From NCBI GenBank assembly GCA_035628135.1, contig DASPKM010000010.1, positions 186,001 through 250,000 of the forward strand: a DNA stretch of 64,000 nt, given 5' to 3'. Positions 45,047 to 55,085 of the stretch are shown in pieces (position 1 is the first letter of the stretch; each line of letters begins with the position of its first letter). The notes below the pieces were generated by a model. The model was not told the origin of the DNA. It saw nothing but the letters and a program-made list of their open reading frames with translations, and made no database searches. Source of the DNA: DASPKM01 sp035628135 (GTDB taxonomy: Bacteria; Bacteroidota; Bacteroidia; Chitinophagales; Chitinophagaceae). The position numbers and the translations under genes are program-made.

Positions 45047-45147
45047 ATTTGATTATCTTAAAGGTAGGGATTCTGCTACAATTGCAAAACTTATGTACTC
45101 CACATCCGCCATGTATAACCCATAAGCCGTAACCCATACATTTGCAC

Positions 45148-46278
45148 ATGCGCAGATTTTTCCAACGCATATTCAGGAAACCCGTTACCAGGCTGGCGCA
45201 AAAACTTTCTTCTGCCCCTAAGAAAGACGATGTATTTAAATCCCTTTCCTCCTTGCTGGAGCGCATCTCCACCAAAAAAAGCAACGATTCCATCATCGAC
45301 ATGGACACCGGCAAGAACCGCTTCATCATATTCTCAGACCATCACAAAGGCACCCGCGACCTGGCCGACGACTTCCGGTTGGCCGAAGCCAACTACCTGG
45401 CAGCGCTTAAGCATTATTACGACAACGGATATACGCTCATTTGCCTCGGCGATTGCGAAGAGCTGTGGGAAAATGAGCCGAAAGCGCTCATGGAGCCCAA
45501 CAAAAAAGTATTCGAGGCCGAAATTAAATTTTTAAATGCGGGCAGGTACCATCGCGTGTTCGGCAACCACGACCTGGAATGGAAATACGATTTTCCCCGT
45601 GCATTGTACCTGAAGCCCGTGTTTGGCGACAACCTGAAAGTGTGCGAGGGACTTATCTTAAAAACAAAATATAACGGCCACGACTATTCGATATTCATGA
45701 CGCACGGCCACCAGGGCGACCAGCGCAGCGATGGCAACGCCTTCAGCAAATGGGTGGTAGCAGCCATCTGGACTCCCATTCAACGCTTCCTTGAAATCAA
45801 TATCGATACGGTGTCAGATTCTATAGAGCTGGTAGACAAGCACAACATCATCATGTACCAATGGTCGGCCACGCAAAAGAACCTGGTGTTCATTTCGGGC
45901 CATACGCACAAGCCGGTGTTTGCATCCATGGACCATGTGGAGCGCCTGACCCGCCAGATCGATGCGGCCGAAGCGGCCGGCAATACGGAGCTGGTAACTT
46001 CATTGAAAGCAGAGCTGGAAAAACGCAGGGCCGAATATGCAGGCAAGCAATTCCTGAAGACCATGGTAATACCTTCTTATTTCAACAGCGGATGCTGTTG
46101 TTTTTTCGATGGGGATATTACAGGAATAGAGATTGCCGAGGAAGAGATCAGGTTGATCAAATGGGAAGACAAATCGGGTGCTCCATCGCGCAAGATACTG
46201 GAGCGTTCACCGCTGGCTTACATCTTTGAGAAGCTGTCCCCGGTTGACTTGCCGCAACATACCGGAAATGCGTCCTGA
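45148..46278 (+). CDS. Calcineurin-like metallophosphoesterase
   Basis: 376 residues from the ATG at 45148 (an in-frame TTG two codons earlier is less likely). All metallophosphoesterase blocks are present: FSDHHKGTRD (D64, H66), CLGDCEELW (D102), FGNHDLEW (N140, H141, D142), MTHGHQGD and SGHTHKP. The two metal ions hydrolyse a phosphomonoester or diester. The substrate is not clear; the extended length and the D-x-H-H-K start set it apart from LpxH. Probably cytoplasmic. Confidence 0.88.
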   Translation: MRRFFQRIFRKPVTRLAQKLSSAPKKDDVFKSLSSLLERISTKKSNDSIIDMDTGKNRFIIFSDHHKGTRDLADDFRLAEANYLAALKHYYDNGYTLICLGDCEELWENEPKALMEPNKKVFEAEIKFLNAGRYHRVFGNHDLEWKYDFPRALYLKPVFGDNLKVCEGLILKTKYNGHDYSIFMTHGHQGDQRSDGNAFSKWVVAAIWTPIQRFLEINIDTVSDSIELVDKHNIIMYQWSATQKNLVFISGHTHKPVFASMDHVERLTRQIDAAEAAGNTELVTSLKAELEKRRAEYAGKQFLKTMVIPSYFNSGCCCFFDGDITGIEIAEEEIRLIKWEDKSGAPSRKILERSPLAYIFEKLSPVDLPQHTGNAS

Positions 46279-46380
46279 AAACCACAGCAGTCAGGTTAAA
46301 CCCGCCCAAAAGCCGCTTATCCTACGTTTATCTTACGTTCGTCCTGCGTCTTTTCTTCTCCGTTGTCCCCTTTTTCTCCT

Positions 46381-47820
46381 CTATTCTCCTACCGCCTTTC
46401 CTCTCCGCTGCCTCGGCGGAGTCCCATCCATTTTTACGATCCGCGGGTAAAACAAACCCACCGTATCGACCAAATGTTTCTGCGCATCCATTACGGCGTG
46501 AATATCCTTGTAAGCATGCGGCGCTTCATCCAATCCGCCGCCTAACAACTTAACGCCATGCCTTTGCAGCTCTTCCTGCAAAGCTTGCTGACTGATGGAT
46601 TTCAACGCCGAGGTCCTGCTCATTCTCCTGCCCGCCCCGTGCGAAGCCGAATTGATGGACGCCGCCAACCCCTTGCCCTTTACAATAAATCCGGGAGCCG
46701 TCATAGATCCGGGAATAATTCCTAATACATCCTTTCCCGCCGGTGTAGCGCCCTTGCGGTGAACGATCACTTCCCTTCCTTCATACTGTTCCTTCCACGC
46801 AAAATTGTGATGGTTCTCCACCATTTTTATGGGAGAAAGACCCAGTTGCTGCGCGATCTTATCATGAATTACATGATGACAAGCTGCCGCATAATCACCG
46901 GCCAGGTTCATGGCCTTCCAATACTCGATACCTTCTTCCTCATCCAGCCGCAACCATGCGAGATTGGCCGCTTCGTGCGGCAACTTCCTTTTTTCTTTCG
47001 CCAGCTTCGTATAATGGTTGGCGATATTGGCGCCCAGGGCTCGTGATCCGGAATGCGAGAGCAATCCCAGGTATGCGCCGGGCTCTACGCCCAGCACCGG
47101 GTCTTTTTCACGGATCTCCACCACGCCAAACTCCACGAAATGATTGCCTGAACCGGAAGAGCCCAATTGCCGCGCAGCCCGCGATTGCAATCCTTTCAAT
47201 AATCCCGACTCCTCGAATTCCTTCCGGTACAATATCTCATGATCGGTGATCCTGTCGAACTCCTTTCCCGCCCCGAACAAAGTGTTCTCGTTCAATTCCC
47301 GGTTAAAATAATTTTCACGCTTGTCCAGTTCACCAGGATTTATATCGAAGATGGAAAGGCACATCCTGCACCCGATATCCACCCCTACTCCATAAGGAAT
47401 TACCACGTTATCCGTGGCCAGTACCCCGCCAATGGGCAGGCCATACCCCGCATGCGCATCGGGCATAAGCGCTCCCGCAACGGAAACAGGCAACCGCGAA
47501 GCCTGCTGCATCTGGGCAGTGGCGGCTTCCTCTATATGATCGGCGCCGAATACGTTGAAGTCAATGCCATGGGTATTCAATGGTATCACGTCTGCATTGG
47601 TGGCAGGCTTCGGCATAAGGGCCTGCGCTATTTTACCCAGCGTGGCATCATCCACATGATCGGCCGGGCTTTCCACCACCCGCTTCAGTATGGCCAGCGC
47701 CTCTTCCGGCGTGCTGTGTTTGTATGCCTTCTCCATAATATTCATAGCCAGGCTAATCACAGGCGCCTCAGGAAAGCCAATGCCGCGCAGGTCCTTGCCC
47801 TTTAATTTCAATTTTGCCAT
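46381..47820 (-). CDS. rtcB: RtcB-type RNA ligase
   Basis: 479 residues. GVGVDIGCRM (144-153; D148 and C151 as manganese ligands), GSGNHFVEFG and the later SHGAGRRMSR block, which carries the guanylylated His in characterised RtcB, are all present. It joins 3'-phosphate or cyclic-phosphate RNA ends to 5'-OH ends with GTP. After the usual end IVKM the protein has about a dozen extra residues (DGTPPRQRRGKAVGE), encoded over a small hairpin and a purine-rich tract. It is divergent from pheS. Confidence 0.95.
   Translation of the reverse strand: MAKLKLKGKDLRGIGFPEAPVISLAMNIMEKAYKHSTPEEALAILKRVVESPADHVDDATLGKIAQALMPKPATNADVIPLNTHGIDFNVFGADHIEEAATAQMQQASRLPVSVAGALMPDAHAGYGLPIGGVLATDNVVIPYGVGVDIGCRMCLSIFDINPGELDKRENYFNRELNENTLFGAGKEFDRITDHEILYRKEFEESGLLKGLQSRAARQLGSSGSGNHFVEFGVVEIREKDPVLGVEPGAYLGLLSHSGSRALGANIANHYTKLAKEKRKLPHEAANLAWLRLDEEEGIEYWKAMNLAGDYAAACHHVIHDKIAQQLGLSPIKMVENHHNFAWKEQYEGREVIVHRKGATPAGKDVLGIIPGSMTAPGFIVKGKGLAASINSASHGAGRRMSRTSALKSISQQALQEELQRHGVKLLGGGLDEAPHAYKDIHAVMDAQKHLVDTVGLFYPRIVKMDGTPPRQRRGKAVGE
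46403..46421. terminator. Hairpin at the 3' end of rtcB
   Basis: CTCCGC pairs with GCGGAG around a 7-nt loop, inside the last codons of rtcB. On the minus strand it is followed by a purine-rich run, not a T-run, so termination is uncertain; it separates two convergent genes. Confidence 0.35.
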
Positions 47821-47906
47821 CTGGAAATCCGTTTTGCAGAGTTATTAATTGCAAGTATAATTTACTTTCGTGCCAAAATCAGGCAAACCACCAATTAAGT
47901 TCAGGT

Positions 47907-48935
47907 ATGGATATCATGGATCTGGAGAGCTATTGTGAATCTGCTCTGAAAAGCTTGAATACTACCAGCAATTTTGAAGCCATCGAGGAATGGTACCGGC
48001 AGAACTTTGCCAAAACAGGCGTGCTGAGCCAGGCAAAAAAGGGCATCGGCAAAATGCCTGAATCCGAACGGCAGGCCTTCGGCAAAAGGATCAATGAAAT
48101 TTCCTACCGCCTCGAGTCGGCATTTAAGGTGCAGCAGGACGTGATCAGGAACCGCGAAATACTGGCGGCAATCGTTCAGCAAAGGGTTGATGTTACATTG
48201 CCTGCCCGCCCCGCGAACATCGGTACCTATCACCCCGTATCGCAAATGCTGCGCGAAGTATATTCCGTTTTTGCGGGCATGGGCTTCGTAGTTTTCGACG
48301 CGCCCCACGTGGAGTTGGACCTGTACAATTTCCAATTGCTCAACATTCCTCCCGATCACCCCGCAAGAGACATGCAGGACACTTTTTACATCTCCGACGA
48401 TGTGGTGCTGCGCACACACACTTCGCCGGGACAAATAAGGTCCATGCAACATTTTGCGCCCAATCCCGTACAGGTCATCCTGCCCGGGCTTTGCTACCGT
48501 TATGAAACCATCACTCCACGTTCCGAAGTGCAGTTTCACCAGGTAGAAGGAGTGCTGGTGAGCCCGCACGTAAAAATGAGCGACCTCAAAGGCATACTCG
48601 TGCGCTTTGCGCGCATGGTCTTTGGCGACGACCAGGAGATCCGCTTCCGTGGCAGCTACTTCCCCTTCACCGAGCCCAGCGTGGAAGTAGATATCAAATG
48701 CACCGTATGCAAGGGCACGGGCTGCAGGATATGCAAGCATACCGGGTGGCTCGAGCTGCTGGGAGCCGGGCTTATGCATCCCGTTGTGCTGCGCAATGGC
48801 GGCTACGATCCTAAAGTATTCCGCGGCATAGCCTTCGGCATGGGCATCGAGCGCATGATACTTTTAAGAAACCAGATCAACGATATCCGGTACTTCTACC
48901 AGGACGATCTGCGATTCCTTCATCAATTCAAATAA
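47907..48935 (+). CDS. pheS: Phenylalanine-tRNA ligase alpha subunit
   Basis: 342 residues from the ATG at 47907 (MDIMDLESYCE); the frame extends 31 codons upstream without resemblance to the family. N-terminal coiled-coil arm (1-90), then the class II core with TYHPVSQMLREVYSVFAGMGF, LRTHTSPGQIR (motif 2 region) and motif 3 GMGIERMILL near the C-terminus. A Cys-rich insert (CTVCKGTGCRICKHTG) is normal in this subunit. It pairs with PheT in an (alpha-beta)2 enzyme that charges tRNA-Phe; pheT follows after 14 bp. Confidence 0.97.
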   Translation: MDIMDLESYCESALKSLNTTSNFEAIEEWYRQNFAKTGVLSQAKKGIGKMPESERQAFGKRINEISYRLESAFKVQQDVIRNREILAAIVQQRVDVTLPARPANIGTYHPVSQMLREVYSVFAGMGFVVFDAPHVELDLYNFQLLNIPPDHPARDMQDTFYISDDVVLRTHTSPGQIRSMQHFAPNPVQVILPGLCYRYETITPRSEVQFHQVEGVLVSPHVKMSDLKGILVRFARMVFGDDQEIRFRGSYFPFTEPSVEVDIKCTVCKGTGCRICKHTGWLELLGAGLMHPVVLRNGGYDPKVFRGIAFGMGIERMILLRNQINDIRYFYQDDLRFLHQFK

Positions 48936-48949
48936 TCAAGAGCGAGCAT

Positions 48950-51436
48950 ATGCGTGTTCCATTGTCATGGTTGAAAGATTTTGTCGACATCGATATGTCC
49001 GTGAACGAGCTGGCAGACAGGCTTACATTCTCTGGCATCGAAGTATCGGATATTGAATCCATCGGTATTTACAACCCGAATGTTATTTGCGGGAAGATCG
49101 TTTCGAAAAAATTGCTGAAGAACAGGAATGATGTATTTCATTTAGTGATAGAAACCGGTGAAGCGAAAAGCATTCAAACCGTTTCCAATGCCCAGGAACT
49201 TCTGCAGGTAACCGAAGGACAACATATTGCCATTGCTTTGCCCGGCGCCGTGTTGTTTGAATCGGAAGGATACAATACCAAGACCATCGAAGAAAATATA
49301 TTGTACAACCAGGCCTGCCAGTGCACTATCTGTTCTGTAAAGGAACTGGGCATTGGCCGCGACGCGTTCAAATTATTTTTATTACCCGAGGCCATCATGC
49401 CCGGATCGGCGGTGCGCCCGCATTTTCAACCGCAGCAGGAGTGGTTTGCCGATGAAGTGCTGACCATCGAAATACTCGCCAACATCGCGCGTTGCCAGAG
49501 CATGTGGGGCGTTGCGAAAGAAGTGTCGGCCATTACGCGCAAACCAGCGCGGTTAAGCGAAGTTGATACTGCTCCTCCTGCACAAGCCGCGGATAAACTA
49601 AGCGTCGACAATAAGGTTCCGGAACTGGTAAAATATTTTTCGTTGGCGGCCATCCGCAACGTTACCATCGCCGAAGCGCCGGATATTATTAAATACAGGC
49701 TGGCGCTAAGCGGTGTAAAATCCATTAATAACCTGATCGATATCGGCAATTATGTTATGCTCGAGACCGGGCAGCCCGTGCACGTGTACGATGCCGATAA
49801 ATTACCGACGCAAACTTTCACCGTAAAGCTTTCCAATGGCGGCGAACAGTTTGTACCGCTTGGCAGCGCCGAGGTAAAAACCGCGATTACCTTACCGAAA
49901 GATATTATCACCATCAATGCAGGCAATGATATTATCGGCATCGGTGGAGTGATCGGTTCGGATGGCAGCGCTGTTTCCAATCAAACAAAGAACATAGTGC
50001 TCGAAGCCGCAAATTTCGACCTGATCACCATCAGGAAATCGCAAAACAAACTGAAGCTGTATACCGAAGCTTCTGCGCGTTTCAGCCGCGGCGTTAGTTA
50101 TAATGCCGCGCCCAAAGGCGTTGCGCGTTTCATTGAATTGCTTCGCGCATCTTCTCCGGGCTTTACCATTACCGAAGCGGCGAGGTACGATGCGGTGAGC
50201 CAGCTGGGACCTTCCGTTATTCCATTTTCGCCCAATGATCTCAATAAATCATTGGGCACTGATTTCTCAGCGGCAGAGATCCGCGAGTTATTGGCCTATG
50301 CCGATATCCATACCAATGATATTGATCCTTCCAACAATGGCCTTGCAGCCATCGTACCCTTATCGCGCCAGGACATTACCATCGAATACGATCTGTATGA
50401 AGAAGTAGCGCGCCTCATCGGGTACGACCGCATGCCTACCACCATGCCCGTAGCGCCCATTCCCCTCCATCCCGCCAATCATTCGCTGCGGCTACGCGAA
50501 GCAATCCGCGATGCAATGGTGCTAAGCGGGTTAAATGAGATCATCAGCTACACCATGACCACGCCCGAAGCAGAGGCCAAATTGTATTACAGTGCCGATA
50601 AAAGGAACGAGGAAGAGCGGTTTGTTGCCCTGATGAATCCCGTAAGCTCCGACAAAACCGTTATGCGCAGAACGCTGACGCCTGAATTGCTGAACGTAAT
50701 ATCCTATAACAGGAAGTACACCGATACCTGCCAGTTCTTCGAGATCGGGAATGTGTTCAGGCCTGAAGAACCGGGGGCAGACCCCAAACTCCCGGGTGAG
50801 CCATTATACCTATCGATAGGCATCACCGGCAACGAGCGGCCCGAAAATTTTTATGATAAGAAACCGCGCCCGCTCGATTTCTTCGACCTCAAATCCAAAG
50901 TAGAATTCCTGTTCGATCACCTGAAGATCCAGGGTGTGTCCATCGAAAACCACGAGGAAGGCCATCGCCTGTTCCAGCCCGGCCTCTGCGGTGTTATCAG
51001 CAAAAACGGGCAAGTGTTCGGATACATGGGCAAAGTGCATCCTTTCGTGTCAGGAAAATTTGAATTGGCAGACAGCGATATCTACTGCGCAGAAATTAGG
51101 CTCGACAAAGTAATGGAAAACGCGGTGCGCTTTTTTGAGTTCGAAGAGCTGGAGAAATTTCCATCCATTAAAGTGGACATTTCATTGCTTGTTGACAAGG
51201 ATGTAATAGCTCATGCAATTGTATCGGCGATCAGGGATTTGAACAATGAACGCGTAAAACATATCGAGATCGTTGACCTGTATGCGGGGCCGGGCATCGC
51301 CGAAGGAAAAAAATCCATCTCGCTGCGGTTGACCCTATACGATAGCAGCAAGACCTTATCGCAATCGGAAGCCAATAGCATCCGGGATGAAATAGTGGCT
51401 TTCCTTCAAAAGAAATATGAAGCGGTACTGCGATAG
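48950..51436 (+). CDS. pheT: Phenylalanine-tRNA ligase beta subunit
   Basis: 828 residues, full length. In order: N-terminal segment MRVPLSWLKDFVDI, EMAP-like tRNA-binding domain (about 40-150), B3/B4 editing domain, B5 helix-winding domain (about 410-480), catalytic-like core, and C-terminal anticodon-binding FDX-ACB domain (from about FPSIKVDISLLVDK to the end). It forms the heterotetramer with PheS and removes mischarged Tyr. Standard pheS-pheT operon order. Confidence 0.97.
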   Translation: MRVPLSWLKDFVDIDMSVNELADRLTFSGIEVSDIESIGIYNPNVICGKIVSKKLLKNRNDVFHLVIETGEAKSIQTVSNAQELLQVTEGQHIAIALPGAVLFESEGYNTKTIEENILYNQACQCTICSVKELGIGRDAFKLFLLPEAIMPGSAVRPHFQPQQEWFADEVLTIEILANIARCQSMWGVAKEVSAITRKPARLSEVDTAPPAQAADKLSVDNKVPELVKYFSLAAIRNVTIAEAPDIIKYRLALSGVKSINNLIDIGNYVMLETGQPVHVYDADKLPTQTFTVKLSNGGEQFVPLGSAEVKTAITLPKDIITINAGNDIIGIGGVIGSDGSAVSNQTKNIVLEAANFDLITIRKSQNKLKLYTEASARFSRGVSYNAAPKGVARFIELLRASSPGFTITEAARYDAVSQLGPSVIPFSPNDLNKSLGTDFSAAEIRELLAYADIHTNDIDPSNNGLAAIVPLSRQDITIEYDLYEEVARLIGYDRMPTTMPVAPIPLHPANHSLRLREAIRDAMVLSGLNEIISYTMTTPEAEAKLYYSADKRNEEERFVALMNPVSSDKTVMRRTLTPELLNVISYNRKYTDTCQFFEIGNVFRPEEPGADPKLPGEPLYLSIGITGNERPENFYDKKPRPLDFFDLKSKVEFLFDHLKIQGVSIENHEEGHRLFQPGLCGVISKNGQVFGYMGKVHPFVSGKFELADSDIYCAEIRLDKVMENAVRFFEFEELEKFPSIKVDISLLVDKDVIAHAIVSAIRDLNNERVKHIEIVDLYAGPGIAEGKKSISLRLTLYDSSKTLSQSEANSIRDEIVAFLQKKYEAVLR

Positions 51437-51481
51437 AAATACCCCGTTTGCGTACATTTAGTATATATTAAATCATCCTAT

Positions 51482-54316
51482 ATGCCCAAAACAACCAAAA
51501 CTGTCCTGCTTATTCTACTCCTATTCAGCCACGTGGCATTGATGGCACAAACACAAACCATTACCGGCAAAATTACTGATCCCAAAACCGGCGAGCCCCT
51601 GTCCGGCGTATCGGTACGCATCAAAGGTTCCCGGCTAGGCACTACTACCAATAATGAAGGCGTGTACCGCCTGGAAGTAAAGCCCGGCGATGTGCTGGAA
51701 GTGAGCATTGTGGGATACAAAACGCAAACCATCAGCATCAGTGGCGGCCAGACCGAGATCAATATCGGCATGCAAAATGAAACCACTGAATTAGGGCAGG
51801 TAGTGATGGTGGGTACCCGCCGCGCAGGCCGCGTAAAAACAGAAACGCCCGTTCCTGTTGACGTGGTCAATGTGGGACAGGTAACTTATCCCACGGGAAA
51901 AATGGACCTGACCGCGGCCCTCAATTATGCAACGCCTTCGCTCAACTACACTAAACAATCCGGTTCCGATGGCGCTGACCACGTGGAACTGGCTACACTT
52001 CGGGGCCTTGGTCCCGACCAAACGCTGGTGCTCATTAATGGCAAGCGCAGGCACCAGACTTCATTTGTAGCAGTATTCGGCACAAGGGGCAGGGGCAATT
52101 CCGGTACCGACCTCAATGCAATTCCGATGTCGGCCATCGACCGCGTAGAGATCCTGCGCGACGGCGCTTCGGCACAATACGGCTCCGATGCCATTGCAGG
52201 GGTTATGAACCTGGTATTGAAAAAAAGCGTGAAGCAATTCACCGGGCATGCAGGTTACTCAGTGTACAACGACAATAAATACAATACTTATTACAAACAA
52301 TCGCTCGGCCAATATGAAACCCCGGGCGGCCCGCTGGACGGAGGCACTTTTACCTTCGGCGCCAACTATGGATTGCCGTTGGGTAAGAAAGGTGGGTTCA
52401 TCAATTTTTCGTGGGACTTTATGAACGCCGAAAAAACTTTCCGCCAGGTGCTGGATACGAGCGACCTGCTGAGGAACGGCGAAGCGCTTCCCCTGAACAT
52501 TTACCGCCGCGCCCATGGCGATGCTTCCGTAATTGCTACCGGTGCATTTTACAATATGGAAGTGCCGACGAATGAAACAGGCAATGCTTTTTATTCTTTC
52601 GGCGGATACAATTATAAATTTTCCGATGCATTTGCATTTACCCGCAACTTCTCTGCCCGCCCTGACCGTTTTGTTACCGATTTCGATGGAAACATCATAG
52701 ATGTTCCCGGCATCATCAAAACCACTTCCGATGGCGAGCAATATTTTAACCCGCATATTCAAACCATGGTGCACGATTATTCTTTTGCCCTGGGATTGAA
52801 AGGAAGGGGCGCCACCGGATGGAACTGGGACCTGAGCAACAACCTCGGCAACAACCGCTTCCATTTCTTCGGCGATAAAACATTCAACGCTTCAACGGGC
52901 GATCCTACCAAAACGCATTTCGACGATGGCGGCTTTGCATTTCTGCAAAACACCACCAACCTGAACTTCTCACGCGAAATGCCAGGCTTCGGGTCAACAT
53001 ATAATCTGGCCCTGGGCGCTGAGTTCCGTTATGAGCAATACAAGATTTTTGCAGGAGAAGAAGCTTCGTACCGCAACTACGATCCCAGTGGCGACAAGGC
53101 CACAGGTGCACAAGGCTTCCCAGGCTATCAGCCCGCTGATGAAGTAACCGCCCACCGCACCAATATCGGTGTGTATGCGGATGCCGAGATGGACATCACC
53201 AAGCAATTCCTCGTGGGGTTGGCCGTGCGATTGGAAAACTACAGCGATTTCGGCTTCACCCATAATTACAAACTGGCCACCCGCCTCAAAGCCAGCGACA
53301 ACTTCAACATCAGGGGTTCTGTCAGCACTGGCTTCCGTGCGCCTTCGCTGCAGCAGATCAACTTCAGCTCCACCTTTACCACCGTTCAGGGCGGAACGAT
53401 TGCAGAGGTTAAGATCGCACCCAACAACAATGCCATTACAAGGGCGGCCGGTATTCCAGAGCTGAAACAGGAAAAATCAGTGAACGCAAGCCTGGGCTTT
53501 ACCTTCAGGCCTTCACGCGAACTGAACATTACAGTCGATGGTTATTGGGTAAAAGTAAAAGACAGGGTGGTATTGAGCGGACAGTTCAGCGTGGACGATA
53601 ATACCCTCGATCCCGCACTTATCGCCGCCATGCAGCAATTGCAGGTAAGCCTGGCGCAGTTCTTTGCCAATGCGGTAAACACCACTAATAAAGGCGTGGA
53701 TATCGTTATCGATTACAACAAAGCGCTGGACAAGAATAAAAACTTCAAGGCATTGTTCGCCGGCAATTTCCAGGACATGACGATTGACAAAATCAATGTG
53801 CCCGCCAAACTGAACGATACCAAAGACCACCAGGCCACCTTCTTAACAGAGCGCGAACAGAAATTCATTTTAGCCTCTGCGCCCAAGTCCAAGTTCACCC
53901 TTAACCTGGAATACGGCATGAACCAGGTTGCTTTAGGAGCCAGGCTCACCTACTTCGGTAAAGTGGTGATCTATGGTTATGGTGATGGTACCGATACTGA
54001 TTTCAGTCCTCCCTTCTCCCGCGGAGACCTGTACGCCATGGTGCCTGCCGATGACGATGCACGTCCTGTAAAAGATGAATTTATTTACGATGGCAAGCTG
54101 GTAAGCGACATATATCTTTCCTACAAAGTGGGTAAGCGGGTTACGCTGTTTGTAGGTGTTGACAATTTATTCAACATCCATCCAGACCTTGGTGTGAACC
54201 CGCAGGCTAAGTACTGGGCGTTCAACAACGAAACAGGCGGCCCCTGGGACGCCGTGCAAATGGGCGGAAACGGAAGGAGAATGTTTGCGAGGTTGGCGTT
54301 TGGGTTTGGAAGATGA
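51482..54316 (+). CDS. TonB-dependent outer-membrane receptor with carboxypeptidase-like N-terminal domain
   Basis: 944 residues. Signal peptide (about 1-22, ending LMAQ), carboxypeptidase-D-like regulatory domain (about 25-110; ITGKITDPKTGEPLSGVSVRIKG), TonB plug (LRGLGPDQTLVLINGKRRH; VEILRDGASAQYGSDAIAGVMNLVLKK) and a C-terminal beta-barrel with the final strand ending MFARLAFGFGR. It imports an unknown large substrate with energy from TonB. There is no SusD partner downstream, so it is not a standard SusCD glycan pair. A terminator follows. Confidence 0.93.
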   Translation: MPKTTKTVLLILLLFSHVALMAQTQTITGKITDPKTGEPLSGVSVRIKGSRLGTTTNNEGVYRLEVKPGDVLEVSIVGYKTQTISISGGQTEINIGMQNETTELGQVVMVGTRRAGRVKTETPVPVDVVNVGQVTYPTGKMDLTAALNYATPSLNYTKQSGSDGADHVELATLRGLGPDQTLVLINGKRRHQTSFVAVFGTRGRGNSGTDLNAIPMSAIDRVEILRDGASAQYGSDAIAGVMNLVLKKSVKQFTGHAGYSVYNDNKYNTYYKQSLGQYETPGGPLDGGTFTFGANYGLPLGKKGGFINFSWDFMNAEKTFRQVLDTSDLLRNGEALPLNIYRRAHGDASVIATGAFYNMEVPTNETGNAFYSFGGYNYKFSDAFAFTRNFSARPDRFVTDFDGNIIDVPGIIKTTSDGEQYFNPHIQTMVHDYSFALGLKGRGATGWNWDLSNNLGNNRFHFFGDKTFNASTGDPTKTHFDDGGFAFLQNTTNLNFSREMPGFGSTYNLALGAEFRYEQYKIFAGEEASYRNYDPSGDKATGAQGFPGYQPADEVTAHRTNIGVYADAEMDITKQFLVGLAVRLENYSDFGFTHNYKLATRLKASDNFNIRGSVSTGFRAPSLQQINFSSTFTTVQGGTIAEVKIAPNNNAITRAAGIPELKQEKSVNASLGFTFRPSRELNITVDGYWVKVKDRVVLSGQFSVDDNTLDPALIAAMQQLQVSLAQFFANAVNTTNKGVDIVIDYNKALDKNKNFKALFAGNFQDMTIDKINVPAKLNDTKDHQATFLTEREQKFILASAPKSKFTLNLEYGMNQVALGARLTYFGKVVIYGYGDGTDTDFSPPFSRGDLYAMVPADDDARPVKDEFIYDGKLVSDIYLSYKVGKRVTLFVGVDNLFNIHPDLGVNPQAKYWAFNNETGGPWDAVQMGGNGRRMFARLAFGFGR

Positions 54317-54331
54317 TTACGTGTAAATAAT

Positions 54332-54371
54332 ATGCATAAAAGCCGGGGCTTTGCTCCGGCTTTTTATGCAT
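54332..54371. terminator. Bidirectional rho-independent terminator
   Basis: A long stem (AAAAGCCGGGGC pairing with GCTCCGGCTTTT, TTT loop, extended outward by ATGCAT/ATGCAT) with A and T runs on both sides serves the TonB receptor gene from the left and the DUF5131 gene from the right. It overlaps the last codons of the latter. Confidence 0.85.
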
Positions 54372-55083
54372 TGTAAAATATTGGCGGCATTTCATCATAG
54401 GTGCGGCCACCTAATTGCCTACCGGACTTTTTTTTGTTTTTGCCTCCCCATTGCTTGAAAAAGAAAGCTGCTCCTTGTTCCTGGCACTGTTGCCTGATAT
54501 CCAAGGCCCACCATTCTGCCATGGGTCTGGCTTTACGGCCACTTTCGCCGCCGACGATAACCCAATCAATGTTTTCAAGATCGAGCTTTAAAAGAGGGCC
54601 TATGAGCGGTTCACACGAAAGAAACTTGGTTCGGGCGTTTGTTTCACGTAACAAATCTACACGATGAATGACCCGTGAATCCTCAACAGATACACCCATC
54701 CAAATATTCGCAGTCCAGTTTAGTTGATGGTGCAGTTCATGCAAGCGCTCAGCTCTTTTTGTCAATACCTGGTATGTATGCTGCGGCGTATCATTCATTA
54801 CTTCAAACACTTTTTTAATAAAGGTTAGCGGCACATCCGGATGAAATAGATCGCTCATTGAGTTTACAAATACTATTTTGGATTTTTTCCAAGAGTAGGG
54901 TATTTGTAAGGCACCCTCATGTGTCCGAACAGCAAAGCCATCCTGATATTTTTCAACTCCCATAGCCTGCAGGCGTCGAGACATAACCTCTGCATAACAA
55001 TATTTGCAGCCTGCAGAGATTTTTGTGCAGCCGGTTACAGGATTCCAGGTCATTTCGGTCCACTCGATACTGGATTGTGCCAT
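54364..55083 (-). CDS. DUF5131 / phage Gp37-Gp68-like three-Cys-motif protein
   Basis: 239 residues. The defining cluster is C19-x6-C26-x2-C29-Y (TGCTKISAGCKYCYAE), which resembles an iron-sulfur site related to radical SAM enzymes but with different spacing. Conserved blocks IVFVNSMSDLFH, YQVLTKRAERL, IWMGVSVED, LSCEPLIGPL and DWVIVGGESG are all family hallmarks. It starts 2 bp after tcmP ends, the usual partnership of this family. The biochemical role is not established; the family occurs in phages and accessory regions. Base composition is near the genome average, unlike its partner. Confidence 0.9.
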   Translation of the reverse strand: MAQSSIEWTEMTWNPVTGCTKISAGCKYCYAEVMSRRLQAMGVEKYQDGFAVRTHEGALQIPYSWKKSKIVFVNSMSDLFHPDVPLTFIKKVFEVMNDTPQHTYQVLTKRAERLHELHHQLNWTANIWMGVSVEDSRVIHRVDLLRETNARTKFLSCEPLIGPLLKLDLENIDWVIVGGESGRKARPMAEWWALDIRQQCQEQGAAFFFKQWGGKNKKKSGRQLGGRTYDEMPPIFYNA

Positions 55084-55085
55084 GT

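Noticed and set aside
47901..48779. 292-codon open frame on the minus strand opposite pheS
   Set aside because: Mirror of pheS coding sequence, His/Val-rich without family resemblance; pheS is certain.
51482..54316. SusC of a SusCD glycan-uptake pair
   Set aside because: No SusD-like lipoprotein follows; the next gene is convergent after a terminator.
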